A DNA stretch of 64,000 nt from Triatoma infestans. Its lineage: Eukaryota > Arthropoda > Insecta > Hemiptera > Reduviidae. The stretch lies in NCBI GenBank assembly GCA_011037195.1, contig JAAEAF010003169.1:1-64000 (forward strand). The letters are read 5' to 3'. The notes under the pieces are model-generated. The model had not been told where the DNA came from. It saw nothing but the letters and a program-made list of their open reading frames with translations, and searched no databases. Of the stretch, positions 33,136 through 44,984 are shown one piece after another; the first letter of the stretch is position 1, and each line of letters opens with the position of its first letter. The position numbers and the translations under genes were made by a program.

Positions 33136-34880
33136 TTGGTGGAGATACATTTTAAAGAAAATCAAAAACTGTTCTACCGTGTCATAAAAGATTTAAGAAA
33201 GGAAAGAGCCTCAACGCTGAAATTTATAAAAGATAGCCCCGGTAACATACTCCGACAAAGCGGTCAAATAATGGAAAGATGGAAAGAATACTTCAAGGAC
33301 CTTCTAGAATATTATCTAGAGGAGACTGAGGACAGAGAAGAGGAAAATAATTGGGAGCAAGACGATTACATAGGTGAGGATGAATTAGAGGAAGCTTTGT
33401 TGAATTTGAAGTTGGGAAAGGCAGCAGGTATTGACGAAATAATGCCGGAAATGATGAAATACATGGGACCTAAAGGAATAGAAGTCTTCTTGCACTTACT
33501 CAATCTAGTATGGAAGCAGAAGAAAATCCCAATGACTGGGAAGTAGAGTGATTGTACCAATCTTCAAAAAAGAGGATAATAGCAACTGAGGATAAAAGAG
33601 GGACTGTAGAAACTGCAGAGGTATGTCCCTCTTAAGTGTGCCAAGCAAGATTTACTCCAAAATATTAGAAAAAAGAATTAGAAGAACTGTCGAAAGAAAG
33701 CTCGAGGAAGTGCAGTATGGTTTTCGTAGCAATCGGAGAACTCAAGATCTCATATTTACGATGAGACAAGTATTCGAAAAGATAATAGAAAAAGGGAAAG
33801 AGTTGTCAGTCTGCTACTTGGATCTTATAAAAGCTTTCGACAGAGTGAGAAAAGGAAATATCTTAGAGGCAATGAGAGAAAAGAAATAGATAGAGGACAT
33901 ATATTAGCGGTGGAAAGTCTCTATAAGAAAACTAGAAATGTGGTAAGATTTGCCAACAATACCTCAGAAGAATTCGTGACTACTGCAGGAATCCTTCAAG
34001 GCTGAGGTCTCAGCCCTTTATTATTTATTTTGGTGTTAGACTCAGCCAATCACAAAGTAAAGGACGGTATGAAAAAATTCCACCTAGGATAGTAAGCTTG
34101 AGACCGACGGGCCTGTCTGTACTAGCATTCGCGATGATTTGGTTATATTCGCAAAAAATGACAGAGATCTTCAGTTTAATATTAAGAAGCTACAAGAGGA
34201 ATTGCTGAAGATTAACATGAGAATCGACCCGGCGAAAACGAAAGCAATGAGAGTGGGGAAGAAACCTCACAGGGTAATGAGAAAAATAAGAATAAATAAT
34301 GAAAGAATAGAGCAAGTAGACAGCTTTAGATACCTGGGAGCGCACCTAAATGAACATGGCTACATTGATACGGAAGTAACCGAGAGAATAGGAGCAGCGG
34401 GCAGGTTGTTGATTGCGATAAAAAGAGGTTTCCTGAATAGGCGAGAGGTGGAAAAGAAAACAAAAGTAGCAGTGTATAAGTCAACTTTCCTGCCAATCCT
34501 CGTATTCCTCGGACCCTGACTAAAAAGCACAAATCAATGATTCAGGCGACGGAAATGAGATTCCTCGGGAAAGTGAAGGCAAAACCAAAAGAGACCGAGT
34601 CCGTAACACTACCATTAGGCCGAATCTCGACGTAAGGCCAGCAATCGAGACTATCGAACAGAATAAGCTACGCTGGCTAGGGCATCTTCTTCGTATGGAG
34701 CCCAACCGGATTGCCCTTGACACATATAAAACTAAAGTGGATGACAAGCGAGGGCGAGATTAAAGTGGGAGGACGAGGTGAAGGATGCCTTCCAGAAAAA
34801 AAAGGTTAGATTGGAGAAAAAGATTTGAGCTAGTCCATGACCGGCAAAGCTGGAAGAGGCTATGTAAACTTCCTCCTCAT
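33136..34880 (+). pseudogene. RTE-like reverse transcriptase and C-terminus (broken)
   Basis: Reverse transcriptase motifs in order: GKAAGIDEIMPEMMKYMG (about 33418; the first palm region), ISLLSVPSKIYSKI-like start (33623), QYGFRSNRRTQDLIFTMRQ (33715), CYLDLIKAFDRVR (33812; catalytic YLDxxKAFD), a disrupted ADDL active site at about 34122-34140 where one base is lost, then DSFRYLGAHLNEHG (34320) and, in another frame, LRWLGHLLRMEPNRIA (34670). That last motif is typical of the RTE tail. Two further stops lie between 33890 and 34130. Confidence 0.9.
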
Positions 34881-34944
34881 ACTGCTTAGGCGGTAGAAGA
34901 GGATTGATTATGATGATGATGATGATGATGATCATGATGATGAT

Positions 34945-34959
34945 GTGTAACAAATTTAA
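34945..34959. repeat. 15-bp target-site duplication, right
   Basis: gtgtaacaaatttaa, identical to 31736-31750 and adjacent to the end of the GAT tail. Confidence 0.93.
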
Positions 34960-35870
34960 TGAAATTCGTCGAAAACTGAAAAAACTTTCAGTAAAACTCA
35001 GTACTTTCTTAAAACTCGGAATATTGGCCATCTATTTATTTCTAATTAATTTTGTTTGGATGTTAGAATTGTATAATCAACTATGATAGCATTTTAGAGT
35101 AAAACATAACCCCACCCCTCCTCCAAAAGTGCGCTCAAATACATTTTTTCAGAGAAATTTTTTAAATAGTAGTTGTACATCTTTGTATGTCTAGTTTATA
35201 TACATAGTTTCAAGAAAATCTTCGGAGCTATTTTTGAGGAAATCGCGAAAAAGTAAAAATATTATTTAGTAAAGTGGTAAAGTAAATGCACTTCCGGTCA
35301 TCTGATTTTACAAATTCGGAATTTCAACAACATATTTAATTCTGATTACATTATTTAGATGACAGAATTATATAATTAACAGCACTTTAGAAGAAACCGT
35401 AACCACACACCGATAAAAGTACTCTTAAATGAATTTTCCCGGAGAATTGTTTCAAATAAAAGTTGTAGCTATTTGTACGTGTAGTTGATGTACCTAGTTT
35501 GAAGAAAATCGTTGGAGCCTTTTTTGAGAAAATTGCAAAAACATAAAAGAAAACAACTTGTAAAATCGTACTTCCGGTTGAGAAATTTTGACAGTTAACC
35601 TACTGTCGGATGCCATGGGGATACCTAAACGTAATATCAAGTTTGAACTTTCTACGGTTTTTCGTTTTTGAACTAGGCTGTTCAAATACATATCTATATC
35701 ACTTTCTTAAAAACCTTTTTTTTGGGGCCTCAAAACGGGTATTTCCGGTGAAAACTCGATATCGAAAATTTGACACGATTAGAATTGTAAGTGTGAAGAA
35801 AATTTGCCACTTTGTAGTAAGAGAAAGACGTTGTGTTTAACACCAGATATTTTTATGTTGTTGCGAGAAA
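34960..35870 (-). repeat. Family M copy, continuation after RTE
   Basis: Continues the copy begun at 31655. Blocks: gaaattcgtcgaaaactgaa, cacttccggtcatctgattt, gtttcaaataaaagttgtag, gtacttccggttgagaaatt, atttccggtgaaaactcgat. It ends with a forward terminal motif at about 35815-35855, so the copy has the motif inverted at both ends. Confidence 0.85.
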
Positions 35871-35879
35871 CTAGATTTT

Positions 35880-36200
35880 GATTGAATTAGCTCAGCATAG
35901 ATTTCCATCTTTATAGTATTCTTTCAAAACTTTGTGGATTGTAACGTATACATAAAATTAAGGACAATATAATGAATAGCTACAAACTCCAGGTATAAGA
36001 TATGTTTTTTAACTGAATATTATGAATTCCTTGGGAAAATTATTGAGGGTGTTTACCATCAATTTTATTTTGTTCCAATATTATAAACGGCCAAATTCAA
36101 AATGGCGGACTTACTGTGGATATTGCATTTTTGCCTGATACTCTTGTGCTCTCTTTTTCAACAATTGAATGAAAATACTGAATTTTTTCTTCATAGTTTC
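35880..36200 (-). repeat. Family N repeat, right arm
   Basis: Inverse of 31320-31640: attgaattagctcagcatag, aaattaaggacaatataatg, aatggcggacttactgtgga. With the left arm it brackets the whole M-plus-RTE block. Confidence 0.8.
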
Positions 36201-36639
36201 CATTAATTATATAATAAGTAAATATTGTATCGAATATGACTTGTTTTTTGCATTTCTTTTTTTTTTAATTTATTGCACACTTAGATAATTTGCCTACGAA
36301 GGGAAAATTAGAAAACAAATTTTAAACTAGTTTTTTCAAAGAAATAATTAGCTATAAATGATTAGCCTATCACACTGTGGAAGTGAAGGTGTGAATCGTG
36401 GGTGTATGTCAGAAATTTAGAATTTTCAGAATCAGAAAATCAGAATTTAGAATTATCATGTTGACCTCTCCCAAATTGCACACCTTTGTTTCTACACTGT
36501 GATTGACTAATTATTTCTATGAAAAATATAGTTTACAATTTTTTACTAATTTTTCTTTCGTAGGTATTTTATAAATTAACCAATTGTGCATAAAAATTTT
36601 TTATAAAAAAAAATCAAATCATTTTTAACATAATATTTA

Positions 36640-36850
36640 CGTTTTTATATAGTTAATGTGAGCTATAAAGAAAAACACAGAATTTTCATTGCATTAATGA
36701 AAAAGAAGACAAAAGAGAATTTGGCGCAAATGAGAGGTAAGTCCTCCATTTTATATTTGCCCGTTTATACAAGTGAAGCAAAATACAATTGATGTTTAAC
36801 ACCTACGAAAATATCTCAAAGGAATTCATAGGTTCCCCTAGGCGTTTTCG
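36640..36850 (+). repeat. Family N repeat, third copy
   Basis: Same orientation as 31320-31640 (aagtcctccattttatattt, tgatgtttaacacctacgaa, ggaattcatagg). It faces the arm at 35880-36200 across about 440 bp, forming another inverted pair. Confidence 0.7.
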
Positions 36851-37184
36851 CATGAAAACTGTCGCAGTCAAAATTAGACACACAAACAAATGAAACGCAT
36901 CTATAGATTATTATTATTTTTGTGATTTATATTAGAATTAAAATCCATTTAAAAAGGAAATAAACCTCTTAAGTGGAGTCATTTGAAATAGATCACCAGT
37001 GACACGTTGGTTGCTAGTGACAACCAAATTGTCATCAATTAAAATAAAAATCTCAATTTGTAAAATCTGGCACAGGAATACAATAATGTTCCTTCATATT
37101 TCAGAGATATCTAAGGGAGTAATAAATGTAGGGCCAATTAGATTAAACTCATATATCCCACAACACCCCACTCCCAAATCCGCT

Positions 37185-37835
37185 AAAGTCAATTTATATA
37201 GAAACAAAGTTTCAAATAAAAGTGATGGGTTTATATACGGGAGTAGTTTATGTTTTCCAAATTTTAAAGATATCTTTGTAGCCGTTTACGTTAAAGCCCT
37301 GAAAGATCTCAGAAAACCTGAAGAACGTTTTCAGTAATTCTTGAAACTTTCTTCAAACATCAAATTTTCAGCAACGAATTTTTAATGTACTAATAAAGTG
37401 GTAGAAATATAAAGGTGGGGAGAGTTCTCCTATTTAGGGGAGAATATTTTATATATTTCAAATACAAGGATGGATATTTATCTATGTAAATTTCCCCTGT
37501 ATTTAGATATATGAATAGTATACAAAGACTTGTTATTAAAGAAAACCGATTGGAGCCGTTTTATCAGTAAAGTCGCACTTTTCGTAATCTATCGCACTAT
37601 CCGAAACCTTCGTGTCAATTATAGTGATAGCTTCCTACGTTTGTTTATTTCCGAGTTATTTTTGTTCACTCTTTCTCTCTCACACACACACATCATTCGC
37701 TAAAAATATATTTTTCTTACTCAGGAGACCTCAGTACACGTATTTCCGGTGAAACACAATTTTGAAAATTTGTCACGATTGCAATATAAGAGAAAGTAGT
37801 AAGTACTAAGCTTAATTAAACACCAGATAAAAAGG
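37185..37835 (-). repeat. Family M copy, reverse
   Basis: Blocks: gtttcaaataaaagtgatgg, gattggagccgttttatcag, tacgtttgtttatttccgag, cacacacacaca, gtatttccggtgaaacacaa, ending in a worn terminal motif (aacaccagataaaa). Confidence 0.7.
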
Positions 37836-37839
37836 AATT

Positions 37840-38710
37840 TCATTTTGCGGCAGCAAAGGGGCATGTATTTAAGCAATTTTCATCCGCTTCAAAAAGACAC
37901 TTGGAACGGAAAATCCGCGTAAATGGAGGGAAAGTTTAGGGGGAGTCATCTGAAAATATATATATTTCCAGTTAATACTCAACAAGAAAATTTCATACTG
38001 TCACCAGTACTTTCTCTATTATGTAAATAAAGCTGACCCCACTCTTCCTGCAAGTATTTCAAGTATAGCTTTTATAAAAACTGAAATAAGGTTAGTGAAA
38101 AAAAACCGGTTGCTATTGAAGGGAATTTGAGTAGTGGCTCCCCTACAAGGAACACTCCCCACTTTTCCATTTTACTCCCATTACTTTTGTTCAACAAAAA
38201 AGCCATGAGTTGCTGTAACTATACAACTATATTTTGCTGGCATTACATGCTGTTGGTGGGGGAAGTTACTGCCTTTTCCAAACAATGAAATGAATAATTT
38301 TCTCCCCCCCCTACTGGCTCCAACTCAATAATAGCTTTGTTCTCTTTACAAAAAAAAAAAACCTTTCTAATGAATTTTCCGTTATTTGTTTTCATCTTTT
38401 CTTTCTGTTTATATATTCTCCTGCTTTTGTAAATATAAATATAAATTTTAATTTTCCATCCATTTTAACCGGAAGCAATCGGCGGTGCAACATTCACCCA
38501 TTTTTCACTTCAGTTAACATTAGCATTGCACATAAATTGCAATATTATAGTAAATTTTGAGGGAATCACTGCATTAATAAGATTATGGAACAAATGTAAT
38601 TACTGTTTTTAGTACAGATGAAGATGACCACATTAGGCCGAAACTTCCAGATTTTTAATTAATATTAAAACCAGGAGAAATAGTCAAAAATTTATTCCTA
38701 GTATTAATCC
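37840..38710. other. No recognisable feature
   Basis: AT-rich, with C runs near 38154 and 38303. The phrase acagatgaagatgaccacat, then taggccgaaac near 38615-38645 is repeat-like, but I cannot tie it to another copy here. Confidence 0.35.
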
Positions 38711-38714
38711 TCAG

Positions 38715-39250
38715 TAAAACCAGACACCAAAATTATATTTTTACGTTGTTTTGGAAATGGATTTAAAGAGTTTCTTTCAGTTTTATATGAACATTACGTG
38801 CATGAAGAGACTATCATTAATAATTAGAAACATTTTTAATGAAGGGAATTTTATTGTACAAGAGTTTTCCGGGAGAGTTGGCGTTATACTTTACTTAAAG
38901 TATTATTTCAATGTATTATACGATTCTAACCCCTATGTAATATATTAATCAAAATTAAAAGTGCTTTCAAAATTCCGAATTTGAAAAGACCGGAAGTGCG
39001 TATTTACTGAACGATTGTTTTTTGTTTTTGCCATTTTTTTTCGGTAATACGCCGAAGGGCTTTCCTTTAAACTGAATCACTACGAGTAATTAGGCATTTA
39101 TAGATTTATCATTTTTGTTTCGAGACTTTTTCCCGAGTAAATTGATTTTGAAGGGATTCATGACTGAGGGGGGCACCCCTGAAATATGTCTTTTCTATTA
39201 TAGTTAAGATTTGCCCACCTAAATCAAATCCTGAAGTCGACTAATCATTT
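38715..39250 (+). repeat. Family M copy, forward
   Basis: Blocks: gttttccgggagagttggcg, attccgaatttgaaaagacc, ggaagtgcgtatttactgaa, ctttttcccgagtaaattga. Confidence 0.65.
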
Positions 39251-39254
39251 CGTT

Positions 39255-40010
39255 CCAAGAAAATTACTACATATATAGTACAAAAGAAAGAATTCAATTC
39301 TGGATTACTAAGCCAATTGTAATGCAATTCTAATGCTTTACCTATTACGATCCTAAAAGAATGGAAGCCATATTTAACCATATCTTAGGTGTAATCTAGA
39401 GTGACATTTAGAAAAAGATCTAGATATAGAAGTTAAAGGGAGTTTCTAGTTCTGATTAAAAAAAAGACCATCGAGATTATGGAGCACTGTGATGGAAAAG
39501 TCTGTGGTGCAAGACTAGTAGAATGGCGTTTGGAAGTGAATATCTGACCAACTGGAGTAACAGAACTCTGTCACTTTTCCACACCGCCACCACAAATTGC
39601 CGGCTACTATTATTTTTTCCACCCCCCTTTCATTACACCCAACCCGTCTACTGGAATCACAGCTGAGTCCGATAGCATTACCCGACCACTGCCTCAGCGC
39701 AATCTTCCACCGACGGTGCACCATCACTAAGACCTTTACATTCTTTTATCTTGAATATTAGCTTTGACTCCAAGATATCGTTTTTCTTTGCTTCTTTAAA
39801 TACAACTTTCCATCGTCCTAGTTTTCCTTTTTTCACTTTCGTTTTTTTATTTTTTTTATTCCACTTGATGGACACATAAACTCTATAAAGCTTATTTTCA
39901 GTACTTATCAAAACAGTTTAGTATCTTTAGGTACTTTTACTTCTCTAACTTCAATTGAATTTCAATAGTATTTACTTCCCCTTATTCCGGTGAATATCTT
40001 TTTAAAAAAA
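39255..40010. other. No recognisable feature
   Basis: No assignable element. Short opposite-strand open frames at 39515-39911 lack motifs. Confidence 0.4.
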
Positions 40011-40014
40011 AAAA

Positions 40015-40510
40015 TCACCGGAAGTTAAAAATTGGTAATCCATTCCAGTTGTTATTATTGCATCCGACAAAAAAATTTCGATCAAAATGCAACCACCGGA
40101 AGTGCAAATTTACTGGAAAGATTTTTTCCAATTTTCATGATTTTTCTCGAAAATGGTTCCATGGATTTTCTTTCTACTGCGCTTACAAACTACATATGCC
40201 CTGAATACTTTTCAGTTTTATTGGAAACATTTTCTCAGTTAATTTCAATTTTTTTAGAATGCACGTGACACATGGAAAGCATTACTAAAATTAATACCAA
40301 GTTCGAAAATAAACATTTAACCAAAAATGCGACTTTACTGAATATATTTTTTACTTTTTTCTGGGGGGGGGGAGGGGGAATTATATCGAAAAAGCTGAAA
40401 CTATGAATGTTAACTATCAGGAAATAGAGTTGTCAATTTTATTTGAAACCTTTTTTTACGGGAAAATTGATATTGTGCGAGTTTCTGGCTGCATTTGAAG
40501 CAAAGTTAAC
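40015..40510 (+). repeat. Family M copy, forward
   Basis: Blocks: aatgcaaccaccggaagtgc, gatttttctcgaaaatggtt, cattttctcagttaatttca, then a second sub-repeat aaaaatgcgactttactgaa and a G run near 40363. Confidence 0.7.
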
Positions 40511-40734
40511 TTTAAATTGTATGATCCTCATCACTTGTGCCTGCCTACTTACATCCAGCTAGCCTAACGAGCATTAAAGTTAGCATAAAGTATGTCAGAT
40601 GCGCAGTACATACTCACAGTAGCGCTGTCCTGTGGTAGAGATAAAAAAAAAAAAACTTGTTGCCTGCTAGCACAGTCTATAGGAGTGATAAGAAAGTATA
40701 CCGCCATCAAATAATCCTGTAAGAGATGGAAGCG

Positions 40735-40835
40735 TGTTAGTGTTTCACTCAAAATTTGGTTTTTCATAATCAAGCGCCCTTGAAAAACCATATTTCCGTT
40801 GAAAGCTCAATATGACACAATCGCTATACTTTCTC
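40735..40835 (-). repeat. Family M terminal fragment
   Basis: Starts ggaagcgtgttagtgtttca and passes at once to catatttccgttgaaagctc and acacaatcgctatactttct. A terminal motif is thus joined to the reverse 5' end with most of the body missing. Confidence 0.55.
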
Positions 40836-41011
40836 ATTATAACAAAAATAATAAAAGGAAAATAATTAAACTAAAAAGGAAAACAGCTATTTAAGTAGCT
40901 TCTTATTACAAATGAGAAAGTTCCTAAACTAAATTTTAGTTCAAACAATACTGTCTGGTCCTCACAATGAAATTCTCCCCTAATTCTTCCACTATCTCTC
41001 TCGCACTCTCA

Positions 41012-41012
<1 letters not shown>

Positions 41013-41068
<56 letters not shown>

Positions 41069-41089
41069 TACATATATATATATATATAA
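41013..41089. repeat. (TC)n-(AC)n-(TA)n compound microsatellite
   Basis: Three consecutive dinucleotide runs: TC to about 41050, AC to about 41068, TA to about 41088. Confidence 0.95.
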
Positions 41090-41182
41090 TTACTTAGTTT
41101 ATATAAACATTTTCCTATTTGAAATAGAAAGTTTATAACAATAGAAAACTTGGTATATTGTTCTCTTAAACTCTTTTGTTCT

Positions 41183-41209
41183 TATATATATATATATATA
41201 TATATATAT
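41183..41209. repeat. (TA)n microsatellite
   Basis: A 27-bp TA run. Confidence 0.9.
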
Positions 41210-42150
41210 CTAATATGATGATGAGAAAGTTTTCTTCTAAAGTTAAAAACAGAAGTTTCCATTTATTTATTTTAAATATGATTATTTAAAATAATCTGAA
41301 TTCGTTCTCTTATCCAATATTACGTAACTCCCTTCTTCCCTTAAAGGCTTGCGTCAGGGTATGTTTGTCTAATTGACGTGGTATCTGTCTTATTTTATTT
41401 TTAGTGAGCTTGGCGAGTTGTCCAGCTTCTTAAAGTCAAAATGTTAAAAACTGACTAGTCAAAGTTTATTCATAGTAATGTGATGGAAGATGAGTGAAAG
41501 AGGAGGCTGGCTGGAAAAGATTTGCCGGTTCATCTCTTAGCACAAGTGATGTTTAAGAGAGTATAGGTGAACTAGATTTATCCAAACAGTTCCGCATACA
41601 GCAGATGAGATTTCTGAACAAGTGTGGCCACTTCCTCCGCCAGACAAATTCAACCTTCCCTTAAAGAAAAACTGTGTGAGTTTAGGAATATATATATTTA
41701 AACTCTCATGAAATGCCTTCAGAACTTTCTTTTACAGTAATTCTCAACTTCCTACTGAAAAGGAAAGAAGAACTAAGAATTTTTACAAGAAATTAGATTT
41801 CCTTAAATTAGAGAGGTACAAAATACATACTATTTACAATATATATATTGACATTGCAGAAAGTTAAGCTTAGAGTTTAGATCAGAAACTTTTTGTTTGT
41901 AAGATTAGCTGGTTTATTTTGTGGTCATTGTCCTGCTTCGGACATTTATCCAACTTCAGAATTTCTAGAAAACGGTTTAAAAATAGAGACGGTGAACTCC
42001 AGCAGCAGAACAAGGCTGCCTCGGCTCACGGCAAGGAGAGAAAAAGGAAAGGAAAAAACAACTGAATTTGGTATTCAGGGTGTGTACTAAAAACATATTT
42101 TCATCTGAGAACTCTATGTCGAAAACGTAACACCATTATAAAACTACCGT
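41210..42150. other. No recognisable feature
   Basis: No repeat landmark. A 65-codon open frame at 41893-42090 has no recognisable motif. Confidence 0.4.
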
Positions 42151-42164
42151 TTGCGGCAATAAGA

Positions 42165-42260
42165 GAAAAACAAAAAATTTACATTAGTGTTTTGATGTTC
42201 GTTGTGACCGCTGTATTTGATATTGTAAAAAGAATCAGAAAAAATTGCTAAATTTTCAAA
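42165..42260 (+). repeat. Direct repeat flanking the Penelope-like relic, copy 1
   Basis: Shares tgtatttgatattgtaaaaa, gaatcagaaaaaattgctaa and attttca with 43070-43175 in the same orientation. Confidence 0.75.
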
Positions 42261-42264
42261 AAAT

Positions 42265-42705
42265 ATATCCTTTCCATCGCTCCCAAATACTCTAATCCCT
42301 TAACAAAATTCTATTCTAAACTTAAAGACTCCACACCCACAACTTTATTGTCAGATTTTATTTATAAAATAAACTGTTTACAATGCCCTGCTACATACAT
42401 AGGACAGACATCTCAATATTTAATAAATAGACTGTATCAACATAAATACGATAAATACGATGAACTAAAAACCGACAGACGTGACTACAGCACTAACCGA
42501 ACATTGCATACAACTCAAACATGAATTTGACATGGAAAACACTAAAATTATCTCCATTAACAATAATAATAAAAAAAGAAATATATTGGAAATGATATAT
42601 ATTAAAATAGATAAATTATCAATGAATTTTAGAATAGATACCAACAACCTATACCTCAGTTATAACAGTCTTCTGGAATTTCCTAAACAACATACACAAT
42701 AAGAC
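42265..42705 (+). pseudogene. Penelope-like element GIY-YIG endonuclease fragment
   Basis: Frame 1 reads LLSDFIYKINCLQCPATYIG then QTSQYLINRLYQHK (about 42348-42450). The YK...YIGQT pair is the GIY-YIG core, preceded by the C-x2-C-type linker usual in Penelope-like elements. After a shift near 42476 it continues TALTEHCIQLKHEFDMENTK and KKRNILEMIYIK, the conserved TAL.EH and E-containing helices, to a stop at 42702. The endonuclease nicks the target for insertion. The reverse transcriptase upstream is absent, so this is a 3' fragment. Confidence 0.85.
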
Positions 42706-43069
42706 ACAGTTTTCCCATCCGCTCTCCTAGCCCTTTAGAAACCTTGACACATCCTATTTCCTTAAATTGTAGTTTTTAGGAAATTCAAACAGGAAAATTT
42801 TTATAAATACCCTTCCATGTTAATTTCCATATTTTACTCTTATTATATATACCACATATTGTTTAAATTTTAGTGGTTGAGATGTAGTTTATTTCTGATT
42901 TGTTCTGCAATGATAGTAAAAGTTTAAAATAAATTTCAATTATCTATATATATATAATACGTTTATTTGTTTATTTAATTTATTTATAGAGTTTATTTTT
43001 AAAAAAAATTGAAATTTTTATTTTTAAATTTGAAATAGGCTGTAATTAAGAAACAAGATATTATCGAAA

Positions 43070-43175
43070 CAAAAAATTTAGTTAGTGTTTTGGTATTCGT
43101 TACGCTGTATTTGATACTGTAAAAAGAATATTGAGGTTCTATCAGAAAAAATAGCAAAATTTTCAACAATAATTA
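43070..43175 (+). repeat. Direct repeat flanking the Penelope-like relic, copy 2
   Basis: Contains gtgttttggtattcgttacg, ctgtatttgatactgtaaaa and atagcaaaattttcaacaat, aligning with 42165-42260. Penelope-like elements often carry such direct terminal repeats or sit as partial tandems. Confidence 0.75.
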
Positions 43176-43179
43176 ACAA

Positions 43180-44335
43180 TAAAATCTGAGTAAAGGAAAC
43201 TCATTTGGATGTTTTCCACCAGATTTTACAATAAGTTTAATGTAAAGTTTTCTTTTATTATATATTTTTTTTTACTGTACATTTAAAGAGGTCGTTAAAG
43301 AGATGTCTGCGCCCGGAGAAAATTCTTGGACAATGGCCAGCTATTATTAAGTTGAGGGTTTGTAATTTAGTTGCATGTTGCAGAGTCAGGTTATAGATGT
43401 ACCTTTATTTGTTCTTTCTAAAAGGAAAGGCATAAATTGTCTGCAAATATAAAAAAAAAAAAGGAGAAAAGTTAAAGGTAAAAATCTAAAGAGCCAAATC
43501 AATTTAAAAAATAAATAGACATGTATCTTAGCGTCGGTTAATGCATTTTTCTATAATATCAATAAAAATAAGTGCATAAAACTTAAATGGCAATGTTTTA
43601 GAAGATATATAGCGAAATTTGATTTAATCGCTTTTCAAAAGCATTATTGCAATCTGCCGTAGGATTTATGTGGTTTTATTCAAGTGAAACAAAGACTTAT
43701 GGGAGTACAAAAAAGAAGAACACTGTTCGCAGCCGGGATGGATTACTAGAGAGAAATTCTCACGATGGGAGAGAATAGAAATTAGGGAAATAAGAAAGGC
43801 ATAAAAGAGAAAATAAAGTATGGTTCTGGAAGTTTGTCTTTTACTCTGGAAAGAGTAAAAGACCTACTTCCAGAAATCACTGAAAAGAGGCTGGATATGG
43901 ATCCCAGAAGAGTGGAACCCAGATGATAGAACAAAGAGAGGAAGAGAGGGCCATATGAGAGGGTATATGGTCCATTTTGTTTTGAAAATGCTGAGGTTGG
44001 AGATTTGTGGAAGGAAAAAATCTTGTAAAAATAACAAAGAATAACCAGAATAAGGGAGGGGTGTTCTGCTTAAAGGTAGATAGTGTACAGGTAGAAGAGA
44101 AATAAGTGGGACCTGAAAGCAGGGAGCAAAGGGCATGATGAACAGGTACAGGAAGGAGGTTTCCGGGGGCAAGGCAAGGACTAGAAGGACTAGATAGGCT
44201 GATGTCTTACGGAAAGAATTGAAAGAGTTAGATAAAGGACTAGTGCGAAAGGAGTGTTCAGAAAATTTTCATTGGAGGATTTGAAACATGTATATGGAAG
44301 TTTCTGGTACTTGTTGGTTGGGAAAGAGAAGATGA
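43180..44335. other. No confident feature
   Basis: From about 43690 the sequence turns purine-rich and shows repeat-like phrases (gttcgcagccgggatggatt; gagaaataagtgggacctga) that may be LINE-derived. No motif secures this. Confidence 0.3.
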
Positions 44336-44339
44336 CAAG

Positions 44340-44600
44340 ATTCTAATGTCCGCAACGCTGGGCTATATCTGTGTAGCTTGGGTCTTTCCATTAATACTGA
44401 ATCGTTTTGGTTTTTCCTCTATCGTCAGAGTTGGTTCATCAAACCTCATATTTCACCTTCACAAACAAAACAAAAATCTTAGAAGATCGAAGTCAACGTC
44501 TCTACATGGACTTGATTAAACTGACTCTGCAGTTTAATCTGACTCTGATAATGCAGACAAATCGGAAACCGGCCAGAATTAGAGAAAAGAACGAGGAACA
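44340..44600. mobile_element. Diverged foldback-like element
   Basis: Resembles 8277-8565: tgtccgcaacgctgggctat, then cctctatcgtcagagttggt, and near the end gactctgataatgcagacaa followed by atcggaaaccggccagaa. The two ends are inverse in sense, as in the better copy. Confidence 0.5.
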
Positions 44601-44984
44601 GGAATTATATGGAAGAATTGGCAATGGAAAAAGGATAAAGCCATCTTAATGCAGAGATGTGTCTTAATGACTGGGAAGTGTAAGGAACCGAAAATGTATC
44701 TTAAAGAGCGCTAGACCCCCCCCCCCCCAAATCTAGAGAATAATAAACTAGGGAATTGTAACAATATGAGAGAAGATTAAAGCGAGGGGAACAAAACAGC
44801 AGATTTTTTATGAATGTTGGGAATGGAGGCTTACAACTACTGGGAATGCGCTTTGTGGCCAAGGATGAATCTTTGAAATTTGGGTGAAATGGTGGCTTTT
44901 CCAGGAAAGGTGTTCATGAAAATGTGGTAAATTATTGTGGTGGACAAAATAAATGTTTTTCTTCCTTTTTTTTTAACGACAATG

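Larger units (their letters stand above)
31751..34944 (+). mobile_element. Complete-length RTE-like non-LTR retrotransposon
   Basis: 3194 bp between perfect 15-bp target-site duplications. It begins with a GC-rich leader (acccgcgaggggtaggtgtt), continues with an apurinic-type endonuclease, a reverse transcriptase and a C-terminal WLGHLLRM region, and ends in a short (GAT)n tail at 34906-34944. Total size, domain order and a microsatellite tail instead of poly-A fit the RTE clade. Frameshifts and stops make it inactive. The CA run at 31876-31904 is within the leader. Confidence 0.9.

Noticed and set aside
43690..44335. Additional LINE-derived coding region
   Set aside because: Suggestive purine-rich, charged translation but no diagnostic motif, so left unassigned.
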